Source: Ramlibacter sp.
GTDB lineage: Bacteria > Pseudomonadota > Gammaproteobacteria > Burkholderiales > Burkholderiaceae_C
Reading direction: 5' to 3'
Length of the DNA stretch: 16,658 nucleotides
Assembly (NCBI GenBank): GCA_025351615.1
Contig: JANXVP010000071.1
Span: forward strand, 1 to 16,658
This document shows, one piece after another, positions 1 through 6,762 of this stretch. Numbering within the stretch: the stretch's first letter is position 1; every line of letters begins with the position of its first letter. Made by a program: the position numbers and the translations under genes. The notes below the pieces were generated by a model. It did no database searches and was not told the origin of the DNA. It saw only the letters and a list, made by a program, of their open reading frames with translations.

Positions 1-1549
1 AGGCGGAACCTGCGCCCGCGCCTCCTTCCAGGAACTGGTACATCCGCACCGTCATCGTCGACCAGTGGCTGGTGTAGAGCACGATCGTCGAACTGAGCTC
101 CGACGCGGCGGTGATCCAGACCAGGATCATGCCCCCCACCAGGCCGCTCGCCATCAGCGGCACCGTCATGGTGACGAAGGTCCGGAACGGCGAGACGCCG
201 AGGTTGATGGAGGCTTCCTCCAGGCTGGGCTCGATCTGGTGCACGATGGCCGATGACGAGCGGATGCTGAAAGGCAGCTTGCGCACGATGTACGCGATCA
301 CCAGGATGAGCCATCCGCCGGTCAAGGTCAGGAAACCGCTGTTGAACGCGATAATCAGGCCGATCGCCAGCACGGTGCCTGAAACCGCAAACGGGATCAT
401 GCCGATGACGTCGAGCACGCTCGACAGGCCACCACGATGCCGCGTGACGATGTAGCCGATCGGCGCGCCCAGGATCGTCGCGACGACAGCCGTGACCGTG
501 GCCAGCATCAGCGTGTTGTAAAGCGGTTGATACGAGCCGGCGAGCAGCGTCGAGTAGTTGCTCAATCCGAATTGCCAGGTGAGAACCGGTCCGCGAAACT
601 TGAGAAAGGAAATGAACAACACGGCCAGGAAGGGGAGCAGCGACAGGACCACCACGCCCCAACTGAACCCCGTCGCGACCGCGCGCCAGCCAGGCGACAA
701 GGGAAGCGGGGGAGCAACGCTGCGGGCGTTGGTCGAGAAGCGGCGCCGGTTCAAGTAACGGCGCTGCACCAGCAGCACGATCGCCGTGCTGGCCATCAGC
801 AGAACGCTGAGCGCACCGGCAGCGGCCGGATTGTTGTCGGCTTCTCCGGCGAACAGCTTGAAGATGTCCACCGCGAGGAACGGACGATCCTCCGCCAGGA
901 CGACCGGAACACCGAAGTTTTCCAGGGCTTCGATGAACACCAGCAGCGCGCCGGCCAGCACCGCCGGCATGGCCACGGGCAACAGGACTGTGCGGAACGC
1001 GTGCATGCGAGATCCGCCGAGATTGCGGGCCGCTTCCTCGATCGAGATGTCGATCGCCTTGAAGCCCGCGATGGCCGGCATCAGCACATAAGGATAGAGT
1101 GTCAGCGAAAAGACGATGGTGATCCCGGTCAGGCCGTAGATGGAACCGATGGGAATGCCGATGGCGCGCAGACCCGTGGTGATGATCCCGGCATGCCCGA
1201 ACAGCAGCACCAGCGCATAAGCGGCAACGAAGGATGGCAGCACCAGCGGCAATGTTGCGAGCGTCAACAGCACCGTCTTGCCGGGCATGTCGACGCGTGC
1301 CAGGCAGAATGCCAACGGCGTGCCGATCAGCGAAGCGCCCACCGTCGCGAGCGTGGCCGCGATCATGCTGTTGCCGATGCTGTTGACGTAATATTTGCTC
1401 GCGAAAATCTGCAGATAATTCGCAAGCGTCAATGCCCCGGTGCCATTGACCCTGAGGCTCGCGTTCAGCACCAGGCTGAGCGGGTACAGCAGGAACAAGG
1501 CCAGAAGGGCCAGTGCGCCGAAGGTGACGGTGTAGCGGAATCCCTTCAT
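1..1549 (-). CDS. ABC transporter permease, two-domain iron-type, 3' end cut by window edge
   Basis: Inner-membrane permease of an ABC importer, FbpB/AfuB-like. The frame is open from ATG at 1549 to the left edge without a stop (about 516 codons), and it begins MKGFRYTVTFGALALL. Two homologous halves are visible. Each is rich in hydrophobic segments and has a cytoplasmic EAA loop that docks on the ATPase: EEAARNLGG near residues 171-179 and EEASINLGV near 444-452. This fused arrangement is typical of the ferric-iron/sugar-phosphate/phosphonate branch, usually about 550 residues, so only a short C-terminal stretch is missing. The start codon overlaps the ATPase stop (ATGA, 1546-1549), which indicates translational coupling. 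The reading frame and motifs are seen directly; the family is established; the substrate is unknown. Confidence 0.93.
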   Translation of the reverse strand, partial: MKGFRYTVTFGALALLALFLLYPLSLVLNASLRVNGTGALTLANYLQIFASKYYVNSIGNSMIAATLATVGASLIGTPLAFCLARVDMPGKTVLLTLATLPLVLPSFVAAYALVLLFGHAGIITTGLRAIGIPIGSIYGLTGITIVFSLTLYPYVLMPAIAGFKAIDISIEEAARNLGGSRMHAFRTVLLPVAMPAVLAGALLVFIEALENFGVPVVLAEDRPFLAVDIFKLFAGEADNNPAAAGALSVLLMASTAIVLLVQRRYLNRRRFSTNARSVAPPLPLSPGWRAVATGFSWGVVVLSLLPFLAVLFISFLKFRGPVLTWQFGLSNYSTLLAGSYQPLYNTLMLATVTAVVATILGAPIGYIVTRHRGGLSSVLDVIGMIPFAVSGTVLAIGLIIAFNSGFLTLTGGWLILVIAYIVRKLPFSIRSSSAIVHQIEPSLEEASINLGVSPFRTFVTMTVPLMASGLVGGMILVWITAASELSSTIVLYTSHWSTMTVRMYQFLEGGAGAGSA

Positions 1550-2607
1550 GGCGCGGGATAGGCGATGATCTGCGCCGGATCGTAGGTGAATGCCAGCGCA
1601 GTTCCCGCGGTGGCCCTGACCTGATGCGCACCAAGCGCCGACACGCGAATCGGCGTGCCGTCCGGCAGCGTCGCATGAAGCCGCTGGATCTGCCCCAGGA
1701 ATTCACGCAGGACCAGCTTCGCCTGGAGCAACGGGCCTTCCGAACCCTGCGCCAGGCGCAGGCCTTCCGGCCGGATCGACAGCAGCAGCTTCTGGCCAGC
1801 CTCAGCCACCTTGCCTTGCACCGAGATGGTCGTGCCGCAGGCCGCGACCTCGGTTGTCTTCCCATCGAAAGCGCCCGCGATCCCCGGCAGCATGTTCGTG
1901 CCTCCCAGAAACTCGGCGACGAAGGCGGTTTGCGGCCGTTGATAGATCTCTTCCGGGGACCCGATCTGCTCGATCTTCCCGGCGCGCAAGATAGCGATGC
2001 GGTCGGAAATCGCCAGCGCCTCCTCCTGGTCATGGGTCACGTACACGGCCGTGAGGCCAAGCGATTGCTGCAACTGACGGATCTCGACGCGCATCTGCGT
2101 TCGCAGCTGCGCGTCCAGGTTGGACAAGGGCTCGTCGAAAAGCAGCACGGCCGGCTCGATGACGAGCACGCGGGCGATCGCGACGCGCTGCAATTGGCCG
2201 CCCGACAGCTGATGCGGCCAGCGTGGCCCGTAACCGCCCAGTCGCACCCGCTCGAGCGTCTTCTCAACCCGCGCCGGAACCTCGGCCGGGTTGACCTTCC
2301 GAGCGCGCAGTCCGTAGGCGACATTGCCCGCGACGGTGAGGTTGGGAAAGATCGCATAGTTCTGGAAGACCATGCCGATGTTGCGCTGATGCGCCGGCAG
2401 GCTGTCGATGCGCCGGTCTCCGAACCAGATGCTGCCGGCTTCGACATCGGCAAAGCCGGCGATCATGCGCAGCAACGTCGTCTTGCCACAGCCAGACGGT
2501 CCGAGCAAGGTGAACAGCTTCCCTTCGTCGACGGTCAGGGAGACGTTGTCGACAGCGCGGACAGCGCCAAAGGTGCGGGTAATCCCGTCGATACGAATCG
2601 TCGTCAT
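1546..2607 (-). CDS. ABC transporter ATP-binding protein, FbpC/PotA-like
   Basis: Cytoplasmic ATPase (353 residues) that powers the adjacent permease. All nucleotide-binding motifs are present: Walker A GPSGCGKT (36-43), Q-loop FQN (81-83), signature LSGGQ (134-138), Walker B VLLFDE (154-159), and the switch histidine H192 in VTHDQEEA. The region from about 230 onward, with RPEGLRLAQ, is a TOBE-type regulatory domain typical of the iron/polyamine/sugar MOI subfamily. Length is normal for that group. It lies 21 bp downstream of the binding-protein stop and overlaps the permease start by 4 bp, so the three genes form one transcription unit. Shine-Dalgarno complementarity before ATG 2607 is weak, consistent with coupling to the gene upstream. 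The substrate cannot be read from the ATPase. Confidence 0.95.
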   Translation of the reverse strand: MTTIRIDGITRTFGAVRAVDNVSLTVDEGKLFTLLGPSGCGKTTLLRMIAGFADVEAGSIWFGDRRIDSLPAHQRNIGMVFQNYAIFPNLTVAGNVAYGLRARKVNPAEVPARVEKTLERVRLGGYGPRWPHQLSGGQLQRVAIARVLVIEPAVLLFDEPLSNLDAQLRTQMRVEIRQLQQSLGLTAVYVTHDQEEALAISDRIAILRAGKIEQIGSPEEIYQRPQTAFVAEFLGGTNMLPGIAGAFDGKTTEVAACGTTISVQGKVAEAGQKLLLSIRPEGLRLAQGSEGPLLQAKLVLREFLGQIQRLHATLPDGTPIRVSALGAHQVRATAGTALAFTYDPAQIIAYPAP

Positions 2608-2628
2608 GGCGAGCGACGCCGTTCGATG

Positions 2629-3630
2629 TCAGCGCGTGTCCTGAATGACCGTCTTGATCCGGCTAAGCGTCGCACTCCGCGCATCGTCCCACTTCACGTC
2701 GTTATACGGCAGGACCTTGATCCTGGAGAGGGCCGGCATGCCGCCAGGCATGGTGGACAGATCGATGTCCTGGCGGGCCGGGCGGCGGAACGTCGCCTTG
2801 AAGAGCATCTCCTGCGCCGGCCTGCTGGCGAGATAGTCAATCAATGCACGGCCGGCATCAGCTTCAGGCGCGCCCTTGAGGAGGGCTGCGCCTTCGGCGA
2901 GCGCCAGCGTGCCTTCCGTCGGATAGGTCACTTTCACGGGCGCCCCGTTATGGGCCCACAGGTAGCCGGCGTATTCGAGCGAGATGCCGAGCGGATATTC
3001 GCCGCTGCCATTGCCGTCGAAAACCAGCGTCGATCGATTGAGAATCTTGCTGTTGGCGACAAGCGACGAAAATTTGCTCCAGGCCGCACCGTTGTCGCCC
3101 CAGTACGTGAGCAGGGCCGTCGCGGCGCCATATGAAAAGCCCGAATTCACCGGGTCGGTGAAGGCGATCTTCCCCTTCCATTTTGGGTCCAGCAGGTCCT
3201 GCCAGGTCTTCGGACCGCTCGCGGGGTCGATCGCTTTCGTATTCTGGTTGATGGTGACGACCTGCAGGTTCGTGCCGATCCAGAGATTGCTCGGGTCGCG
3301 ATACTCGGCTGGGACTGCTTCACTGCCTTTCACCGCGTACGGATGAAAAAATTTCACGTTTTGCTTCAGCAGGGCGGAGCTGACACCCCAAACGACATCG
3401 GCCTGCGGATTCGCCTGTTCCGAAACGATGCGGCGAAAGAGCACGCCCGATCCGGTGGAGACCACATTGACCATCATGCCGGTTTCCTTCTTGAAACCGT
3501 CGGCAACCAGCTTGTTCACCGTATCGTCATTCGCCGAATACAGCACGACATGGTCCGCCGCCGCTGCCGGTCCGCCGGCGACGGCCGCCGCCAATGCCAG
3601 CGCGCCCATACACGAAGTCATCAGTCTCAT
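2629..3630 (-). CDS. ABC transporter periplasmic substrate-binding protein, AfuA/FbpA-like (COG1840-type)
   Basis: Periplasmic receptor (333 residues) for the ABC importer encoded downstream. It has a Sec signal: basic MRLMTS start, an Ala/Leu-rich core, and likely cleavage after PAAAA near residue 25. The mature protein opens with VVLYSANDD, a class II binding-protein fold start shared with the FbpA/AfuA family. Later segments such as ADVVWGVSSALL, WKGKIAFTDP and GEYPLGISLEYAGYLW also fit that family. The His, Glu and paired Tyr ligands of classic ferric-ion FbpA are not obvious, so iron should not be assumed. Relatives bind sugar phosphates or phosphonates. The start at 3630 is preceded by GAGGAG about 7 bases upstream, and a promoter lies at 3665-3693. 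It is the first gene of the unit. Confidence 0.93.
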   Translation of the reverse strand: MRLMTSCMGALALAAAVAGGPAAAADHVVLYSANDDTVNKLVADGFKKETGMMVNVVSTGSGVLFRRIVSEQANPQADVVWGVSSALLKQNVKFFHPYAVKGSEAVPAEYRDPSNLWIGTNLQVVTINQNTKAIDPASGPKTWQDLLDPKWKGKIAFTDPVNSGFSYGAATALLTYWGDNGAAWSKFSSLVANSKILNRSTLVFDGNGSGEYPLGISLEYAGYLWAHNGAPVKVTYPTEGTLALAEGAALLKGAPEADAGRALIDYLASRPAQEMLFKATFRRPARQDIDLSTMPGGMPALSRIKVLPYNDVKWDDARSATLSRIKTVIQDTR

Positions 3631-3656
3631 GTTTGGTCTCCTCTTCTATTTCTAGA

Positions 3657-3703
3657 CCGCCTCGATTGTACGGCTCGCTTTCGGGGCAGTAAATGAGAGG
3701 CGG
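3657..3703. repeat. 7-bp inverted repeat flanking the ABC promoter
   Basis: CCGCCTC at 3657-3663 and its reverse complement GAGGCGG at 3697-3703 are 40 bp apart, about four helical turns. They sit just outside the -10 and -35 boxes. This could be a bipartite operator. As a hairpin it would have a 33-base loop and no U tract, so a terminator is unlikely. Chance occurrence is possible. Confidence 0.3.
3665..3693 (-). promoter_or_regulatory. sigma70-like promoter of the ABC importer operon
   Basis: On the minus strand, TTTACT (3688-3693) is followed after exactly 17 bases by TACAAT (3665-3670). These match the -35 consensus at 4/6 and the -10 consensus at 5/6. Transcription would start near 3658, leaving about 28 bases before the start codon at 3630. 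It lies in the 74-bp gap after the first Bug gene. An inverted repeat flanks it (see separate entry). Confidence 0.6.
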
Positions 3704-3704
3704 G

Positions 3705-4694
3705 CTACTGCAAGGGGATGCTTTTTCCTCTGATCACTTTGGCCCAGGTTTTCTGTTCCGACTGGATGAACGCGCCGAACCTTTCCGGCGAACTGACCAC
3801 CAGCTCGAACCCCTGGTCGCCCAGGCGTTTGGCGATATCAGGGTTCTTCATCGCCTTGGCGATCTGCTGATTCCAGAATGCGACGATTCCAGGAGCAGTG
3901 CCCGCCGGCGCCAGAAGTCCGATCCACCCGTAGGCCTCGAAATTCGGCAGCCCTTGTTCTGCCACCGTGGGCAGCGCGGGGAATGCGGGGCTGCGCGTTG
4001 CACTCGCCTGGCCCAGTGCCTTGAGCTTTCCGGCATTGACGAGGCTTTGGGCGTACGGAGCGGTGCCCCACATGACTTGAACCTGGCCCGCCATCAAATC
4101 CGTTTGTGCGGGGGCGCCCCCTTTGTACGGCACATGCGTCATCGAAACGTTGGCAGTCATGTTGAACAGTTCGGCCGTCAAATGGCTCGCGCTACCCGCG
4201 CCGACCGAGGCAAAGTTCACCGCGTTGGGATGCTGCCTGGCGTATTTGACAAGTTCCGTCATGTTGTTGGGGGGGGAATTTTCATTGGCGACCGCCACCA
4301 TCGGTGCCCGGGCAATCAAGGAAATCGGGACGAAGTCCTTGTCCGTGTCGTAGGGGAGCGTCTTGTACACCAGCGGGTTGATCGCGTGGCTGTCCAGCAC
4401 GAGAAGCAGGGTGTAACCATCAGCAGGGGATTGGGCGGCGGCGGCAGCACCGATCGAACCGCTCGCGCCGCTGCGGTTGTCCACCACGATCGACTGTCCG
4501 ATGGACCGGGATATTTCCGGCATCAGGATGCGCGCCATACCGTCGACCAGCCCGCCGGCAGGAAACGGGACGATGACACGGACAGTCTTGCTCGGGTAGG
4601 CCGCCGGTTGCGCGTGAGACGAGCCGGCAAAGGCAGCCACTGCAAGGAAACAAGCCGCAAGGATTGATCGGACGGCTGAACTTGATTGGATCAT
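3705..4694 (-). CDS. Bug/TctC-family periplasmic solute receptor (tripartite tricarboxylate-type)
   Basis: Periplasmic binding protein (329 residues) of the Bug family, which usually captures small carboxylates and their amides. The start is ATG 4694, chosen because AGGA lies about 8 bases upstream and a signal peptide follows directly (MIQSSSAVRSILAACFLAVA, cleavage after SHA near residue 28). The frame stays open upstream, but that extension would run through the divergent control region and lacks a signal. Family hallmarks are YPSKTVRVIVPFPAGG just after the signal, NRSGASGSIGA, THVPYKGGAPAQ, and a C-terminal FIQSEQKTWAKVI. No TctA/TctB membrane partner is encoded here, so it is an orphan receptor. 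It diverges from the aconitase-type genes across a shared control region, suggesting co-regulation and a related substrate. An 8-base C run lies in the coding strand at 4269-4276. Confidence 0.93.
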   Translation of the reverse strand: MIQSSSAVRSILAACFLAVAAFAGSSHAQPAAYPSKTVRVIVPFPAGGLVDGMARILMPEISRSIGQSIVVDNRSGASGSIGAAAAAQSPADGYTLLLVLDSHAINPLVYKTLPYDTDKDFVPISLIARAPMVAVANENSPPNNMTELVKYARQHPNAVNFASVGAGSASHLTAELFNMTANVSMTHVPYKGGAPAQTDLMAGQVQVMWGTAPYAQSLVNAGKLKALGQASATRSPAFPALPTVAEQGLPNFEAYGWIGLLAPAGTAPGIVAFWNQQIAKAMKNPDIAKRLGDQGFELVVSSPERFGAFIQSEQKTWAKVIRGKSIPLQ

Positions 4695-4759
4695 GGTCAA
4701 TTTCCTGGGTTGGGATGATTGCGGCAGCGGGACGAGTGGCCTGCCGTTGTTAAGATAAC

Positions 4760-4773
4760 TGGACTTCAGTCCA
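4760..4773. promoter_or_regulatory. 14-bp palindrome, candidate operator in the divergent control region
   Basis: TGGACT-TC-AGTCCA, with two perfect 6-bp arms around a 2-bp centre, lies between the diverging Bug receptor and hydro-lyase genes. It overlaps the first copy of the 18-bp tandem repeat. Size and position fit a dimeric repressor or activator site. No regulator gene is in the window, so the binding protein is unknown. Confidence 0.4.
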
Positions 4774-4800
4774 AGCGCAGAATTCAGTCCAAGCGCAGAA
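4765..4800. repeat. exact 18-bp tandem duplication in the divergent control region
   Basis: TTCAGTCCAAGCGCAGAA occurs twice, head to tail, at 4765-4782 and 4783-4800 with no mismatch. It ends three bases before a -10-like TACAAT (4803-4808) on the plus strand. Either a recent slippage duplication or a repeated activator site would explain it. Confidence 0.85.
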
Positions 4801-4802
4801 TT

Positions 4803-4808
4803 TACAAT
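4803..4808 (+). promoter_or_regulatory. candidate -10 box for the hydro-lyase genes
   Basis: TACAAT matches the -10 consensus at 5/6. No good -35 stands at 16-18 bp spacing; that space is filled by the 18-bp repeats. The promoter, if real, is probably activator-dependent. Transcripts would start near 4815, leaving a leader of about 65 bases before the first possible start at 4879. Confidence 0.35.
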
Positions 4809-4878
4809 CGCCCGCTGGAACCTGACTCCAGCCCTTCCCGGCGATTGGAGCCCCGTTTTTCCATCAAGGAGCAACCCC

Positions 4879-4905
4879 ATGAAGACCGGGCACCGCCTGT
4901 CGTGA
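4879..4905 (+). CDS. putative 8-codon leader ORF, coupled to the hydro-lyase large subunit
   Basis: A strong Shine-Dalgarno AAGGAG (4867-4872) precedes ATG 4879, which opens MKTGHRLS and then stops. The stop overlaps a GTG in the large-subunit frame (GTGA, 4902-4905). The best ribosome binding site of the region therefore serves this tiny frame, not the big gene. It may be a leader peptide that delivers ribosomes to the GTG. Alternatively, the start region may have suffered a one-base frameshift that detached the original N-terminus. Nothing recognisable is encoded. Confidence 0.3.
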   Translation: MKTGHRLS

Positions 4906-6182
4906 AAGCACTTGGCAAGACGATGGCCGAGAAGCTGCTTTCGCGTGCCGCCGGCCGTGACCTGCACGCCGGCGAAGTGGCCGTTTGCAAGGTCGATGGC
5001 GCCATGGGCACCGACGGCTCGATTCCCATGGCGTTGGATTATCTGCAGCGCATGCAGGACGATGGCCTGCTGCCCGCCCCGGCCTGCCCGGAGCATCTGG
5101 CTTTTGCCTTTGACCACTACGGGCCTTCCTCGGGTGAGCGCGCTTTGCAGCTACAAGACCGGTCACGCCTCTATGCCCAGGCCTACGGCATCCGGGTGTT
5201 CGACGTCGGAGACGGCATCGGCCACCAACGCATGATGGAATGTGGCCTGGTTCTGCCCGGCTTGCTGATTGCCGGCGCGGACTCCCACGCCGTGTCCTAC
5301 GGCGCGCTGAACGCATTCGGCACCGGCATCGGCTCGTCCGATTTGGCCGGAATACTGCAATGCAATCAACTCTGGCTGAAGGTACCGGAGTCCTTGAAGA
5401 TCACGCTGCTGGGCGCCCTGCGCGGCCACGCATCGGCCAAGGATGTGGCATTGACGCTTGCACGCAGGCTCGGTGCCGACGGCGCCAACTATCTGGCGCT
5501 GCAATTCGACGGTCCAGGCCTGGCTGCGCTCGACATGGACGACCGCATCGTGCTCGCCAACATGTCCGTAGAAATTGGTGCCAAAGCCGGATTGTTCCCG
5601 TTTGACGAAATTACCCGGACCTACCTCGAAGGCCGCTGCAGTCGTCCCTACGTACCGGTCGACGCTGACAGGGACGCCCGGTATGCCTCCACCTTGGTGC
5701 TCGACCTGGCCGAGGTGGTGCCTCAGGTGGCTCTGCCGCACCGGGTCGACAACGTGGTGGACCTGTCCGAAGCGCCTGCTACTGCCATCGACATGGTCTA
5801 CCTGGGCACGTGTACCGGAGGCCGTACCAAAGACTTCCGCGAGGCATTGGAGGTATTGCACGAAGGTGGCGGGGTAGCGGCCGGTGTGCGTCTGATCGTG
5901 ACACCGGCATCCGAAGAGGTGCGTGCCGAACTGCAGAGCAGCGGCATGTTGTCGGCGTTCGAAGCGCTGGGTGCCGAGATTCAGCCACCCGGCTGCGGCG
6001 CCTGCTGCGGAACCTGCGGGAGCATTCCGGAAGATGGCGCACGCATCGTTTCGACTGCCAACCGAAACTTCAAAGGGCGCATGGGCAACCCCGAGGCACA
6101 TATCTACCTGGCGTCGCCCAAGGCCTGTGCCGCCGCCGCCGTGCGCGGTAGCTTGGGCCGGACGGTCGGATCGGCACAATGA
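4902..6182 (+). CDS. aconitase/isopropylmalate-isomerase-family hydro-lyase, large subunit (LeuC/HacA-like)
   Basis: Large subunit of a [4Fe-4S] hydratase/isomerase acting on a hydroxy di- or tricarboxylate. With GTG 4902 as start it has 426 residues; with ATG 4923 it has 419. Both fit the short archaeal-type LeuC/homoaconitase group. Visible motifs are FDHYGP (about 71-76), GIGHQ (105-109), [10 protein letters not shown] (126-135), [12 protein letters not shown] (219-230), and the cluster cysteines C304 in GTCTGGR plus C365 and C368 in [17 protein letters not shown] follows near 388-396. The frame continues upstream through the tandem repeats, but that part has no family similarity. The small subunit follows with a 4-bp overlap. 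The substrate is open: isopropylmalate, homoaconitate, dimethylmalate and citraconate-type acids are all possible. Confidence 0.9.
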   Translation: MKALGKTMAEKLLSRAAGRDLHAGEVAVCKVDGAMGTDGSIPMALDYLQRMQDDGLLPAPACPEHLAFAFDHYGPSSGERALQLQDRSRLYAQAYGIRVFDVGDGIGHQRMMECGLVLPGLLIAGADSHAVSYGALNAFGTGIGSSDLAGILQCNQLWLKVPESLKITLLGALRGHASAKDVALTLARRLGADGANYLALQFDGPGLAALDMDDRIVLANMSVEIGAKAGLFPFDEITRTYLEGRCSRPYVPVDADRDARYASTLVLDLAEVVPQVALPHRVDNVVDLSEAPATAIDMVYLGTCTGGRTKDFREALEVLHEGGGVAAGVRLIVTPASEEVRAELQSSGMLSAFEALGAEIQPPGCGACCGTCGSIPEDGARIVSTANRNFKGRMGNPEAHIYLASPKACAAAAVRGSLGRTVGSAQ

Positions 6183-6691
6183 TCGATCTTGCCATCCGGG
6201 GGCGTGCCAGGGTGCTGGGCGACGACGTCAACACCGACTACATCATTTCCTCACGCCGCAAAAAGGAAAGCCTGGATCAATCCGTTCTGCGTCGATTCCT
6301 GCTGGAAGACCTGAACCCCGCGTTTGCCGCCAGCGTGTCCGAGGGCGACATCCTCGTGGCCGGCAGCAACTTTGGCTGCGGCTCGGCCATGGAGGTCGCA
6401 GTCACCGTGGTGCTTGGCGCCGGCATCCGTGCGGTCGTGGCCAAGAGCTTCTCGCGAACCTACTGGCGCAACGCGATCAACAATGGGTTGCTGCTGCTGG
6501 TGGCCGACACGAGTGGCATCGCCGAAGGCGCGCCCTTGGAACTGAGTCTGGAGGGTGCCCGACCCGAATTGAAGGTCGGGGCCGCACCTGCAAGGCGCGT
6601 CGCCTGTGAGCCCGTTCCAGACTTCATGCTGACCATGCTAGAGGCCGGGGGCCTTGTTCCCTATTTGCGCAGGCACCGCAAGCTGGCCTGA
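6179..6691 (+). CDS. aconitase/isopropylmalate-isomerase-family hydro-lyase, small subunit (LeuD/HacB-like), altered active-site motif
   Basis: Small (swivel) subunit, 170 residues, which closes over the iron-sulfur subunit and supplies the catalytic serine and substrate-binding residues. Family hallmarks are [10 protein letters not shown] (14-23), [14 protein letters not shown] (56-69) and [16 protein letters not shown] (88-103). The usual GSSRE motif reads GSAME here: S69 is kept, but the next Ser and the carboxylate-binding Arg are replaced by A70 and M71. The specificity loop after DYII is SSRRKKE, very basic and unlike the YL-type loops of isopropylmalate isomerase and homoaconitase. This points to a non-standard substrate. 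ATG 6179 overlaps the large-subunit stop, so the two are made together. The replacements are read directly; their functional meaning is inference. Confidence 0.9.
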   Translation: MIDLAIRGRARVLGDDVNTDYIISSRRKKESLDQSVLRRFLLEDLNPAFAASVSEGDILVAGSNFGCGSAMEVAVTVVLGAGIRAVVAKSFSRTYWRNAINNGLLLLVADTSGIAEGAPLELSLEGARPELKVGAAPARRVACEPVPDFMLTMLEAGGLVPYLRRHRKLA

Positions 6692-6762
6692 ACTCTGGCC
6701 GAAAAAGACAGTTGCCTTGGGCCGTTCAATGAGCGAGTTAAGCGAAGTTTTAACCCAGGACA
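6692..6762. other. convergent intergenic gap
   Basis: These 71 bases separate the hydro-lyase genes (plus) from the RraA-type gene (minus), where both transcripts must end. No clear GC-rich hairpin followed by a T run was found. A weak GTTAA/TTAAC inverted repeat near 6737-6753 is the only symmetry noticed. Confidence 0.4.

Noticed and set aside
437..1561. Long plus-strand reading frame opposite the ABC permease
   Set aside because: It is Arg/Gln/His-rich with no family motif and lies wholly opposite a permease with two EAA loops; a high-GC shadow.
1624..3135. 503-codon plus-strand frame opposite the ATPase and binding protein
   Set aside because: Composition is typical of antisense frames, and the minus strand carries complete Walker A, signature and Walker B motifs.
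4105..4120. GGGGGCGCCCCC palindrome, also seen near 10599-10610
   Set aside because: Both copies encode the conserved YKGGAPA motif of Bug receptors, so shared protein sequence explains the match.
4719..4901. Upstream ATG 4719 as start of the hydro-lyase large subunit
   Set aside because: The extra 61 residues include the translated tandem repeat and lie ahead of the promoter-like box; family similarity begins only near 4902-4923.
4695..5117. In-frame N-terminal extension of the first Bug receptor
   Set aside because: It would run into the hydro-lyase coding region and bury the signal peptide; ATG 4694 has a Shine-Dalgarno and a proper signal.
5163..6179. 338-codon minus-strand frame opposite the hydro-lyase
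   Set aside because: No recognisable motif; the plus strand encodes the conserved cysteine motifs of the iron-sulfur enzyme.
6692..6762. Possible bidirectional terminator between convergent genes
   Set aside because: Only a 5-bp AT-rich symmetry and no T-tracts after a stable stem.
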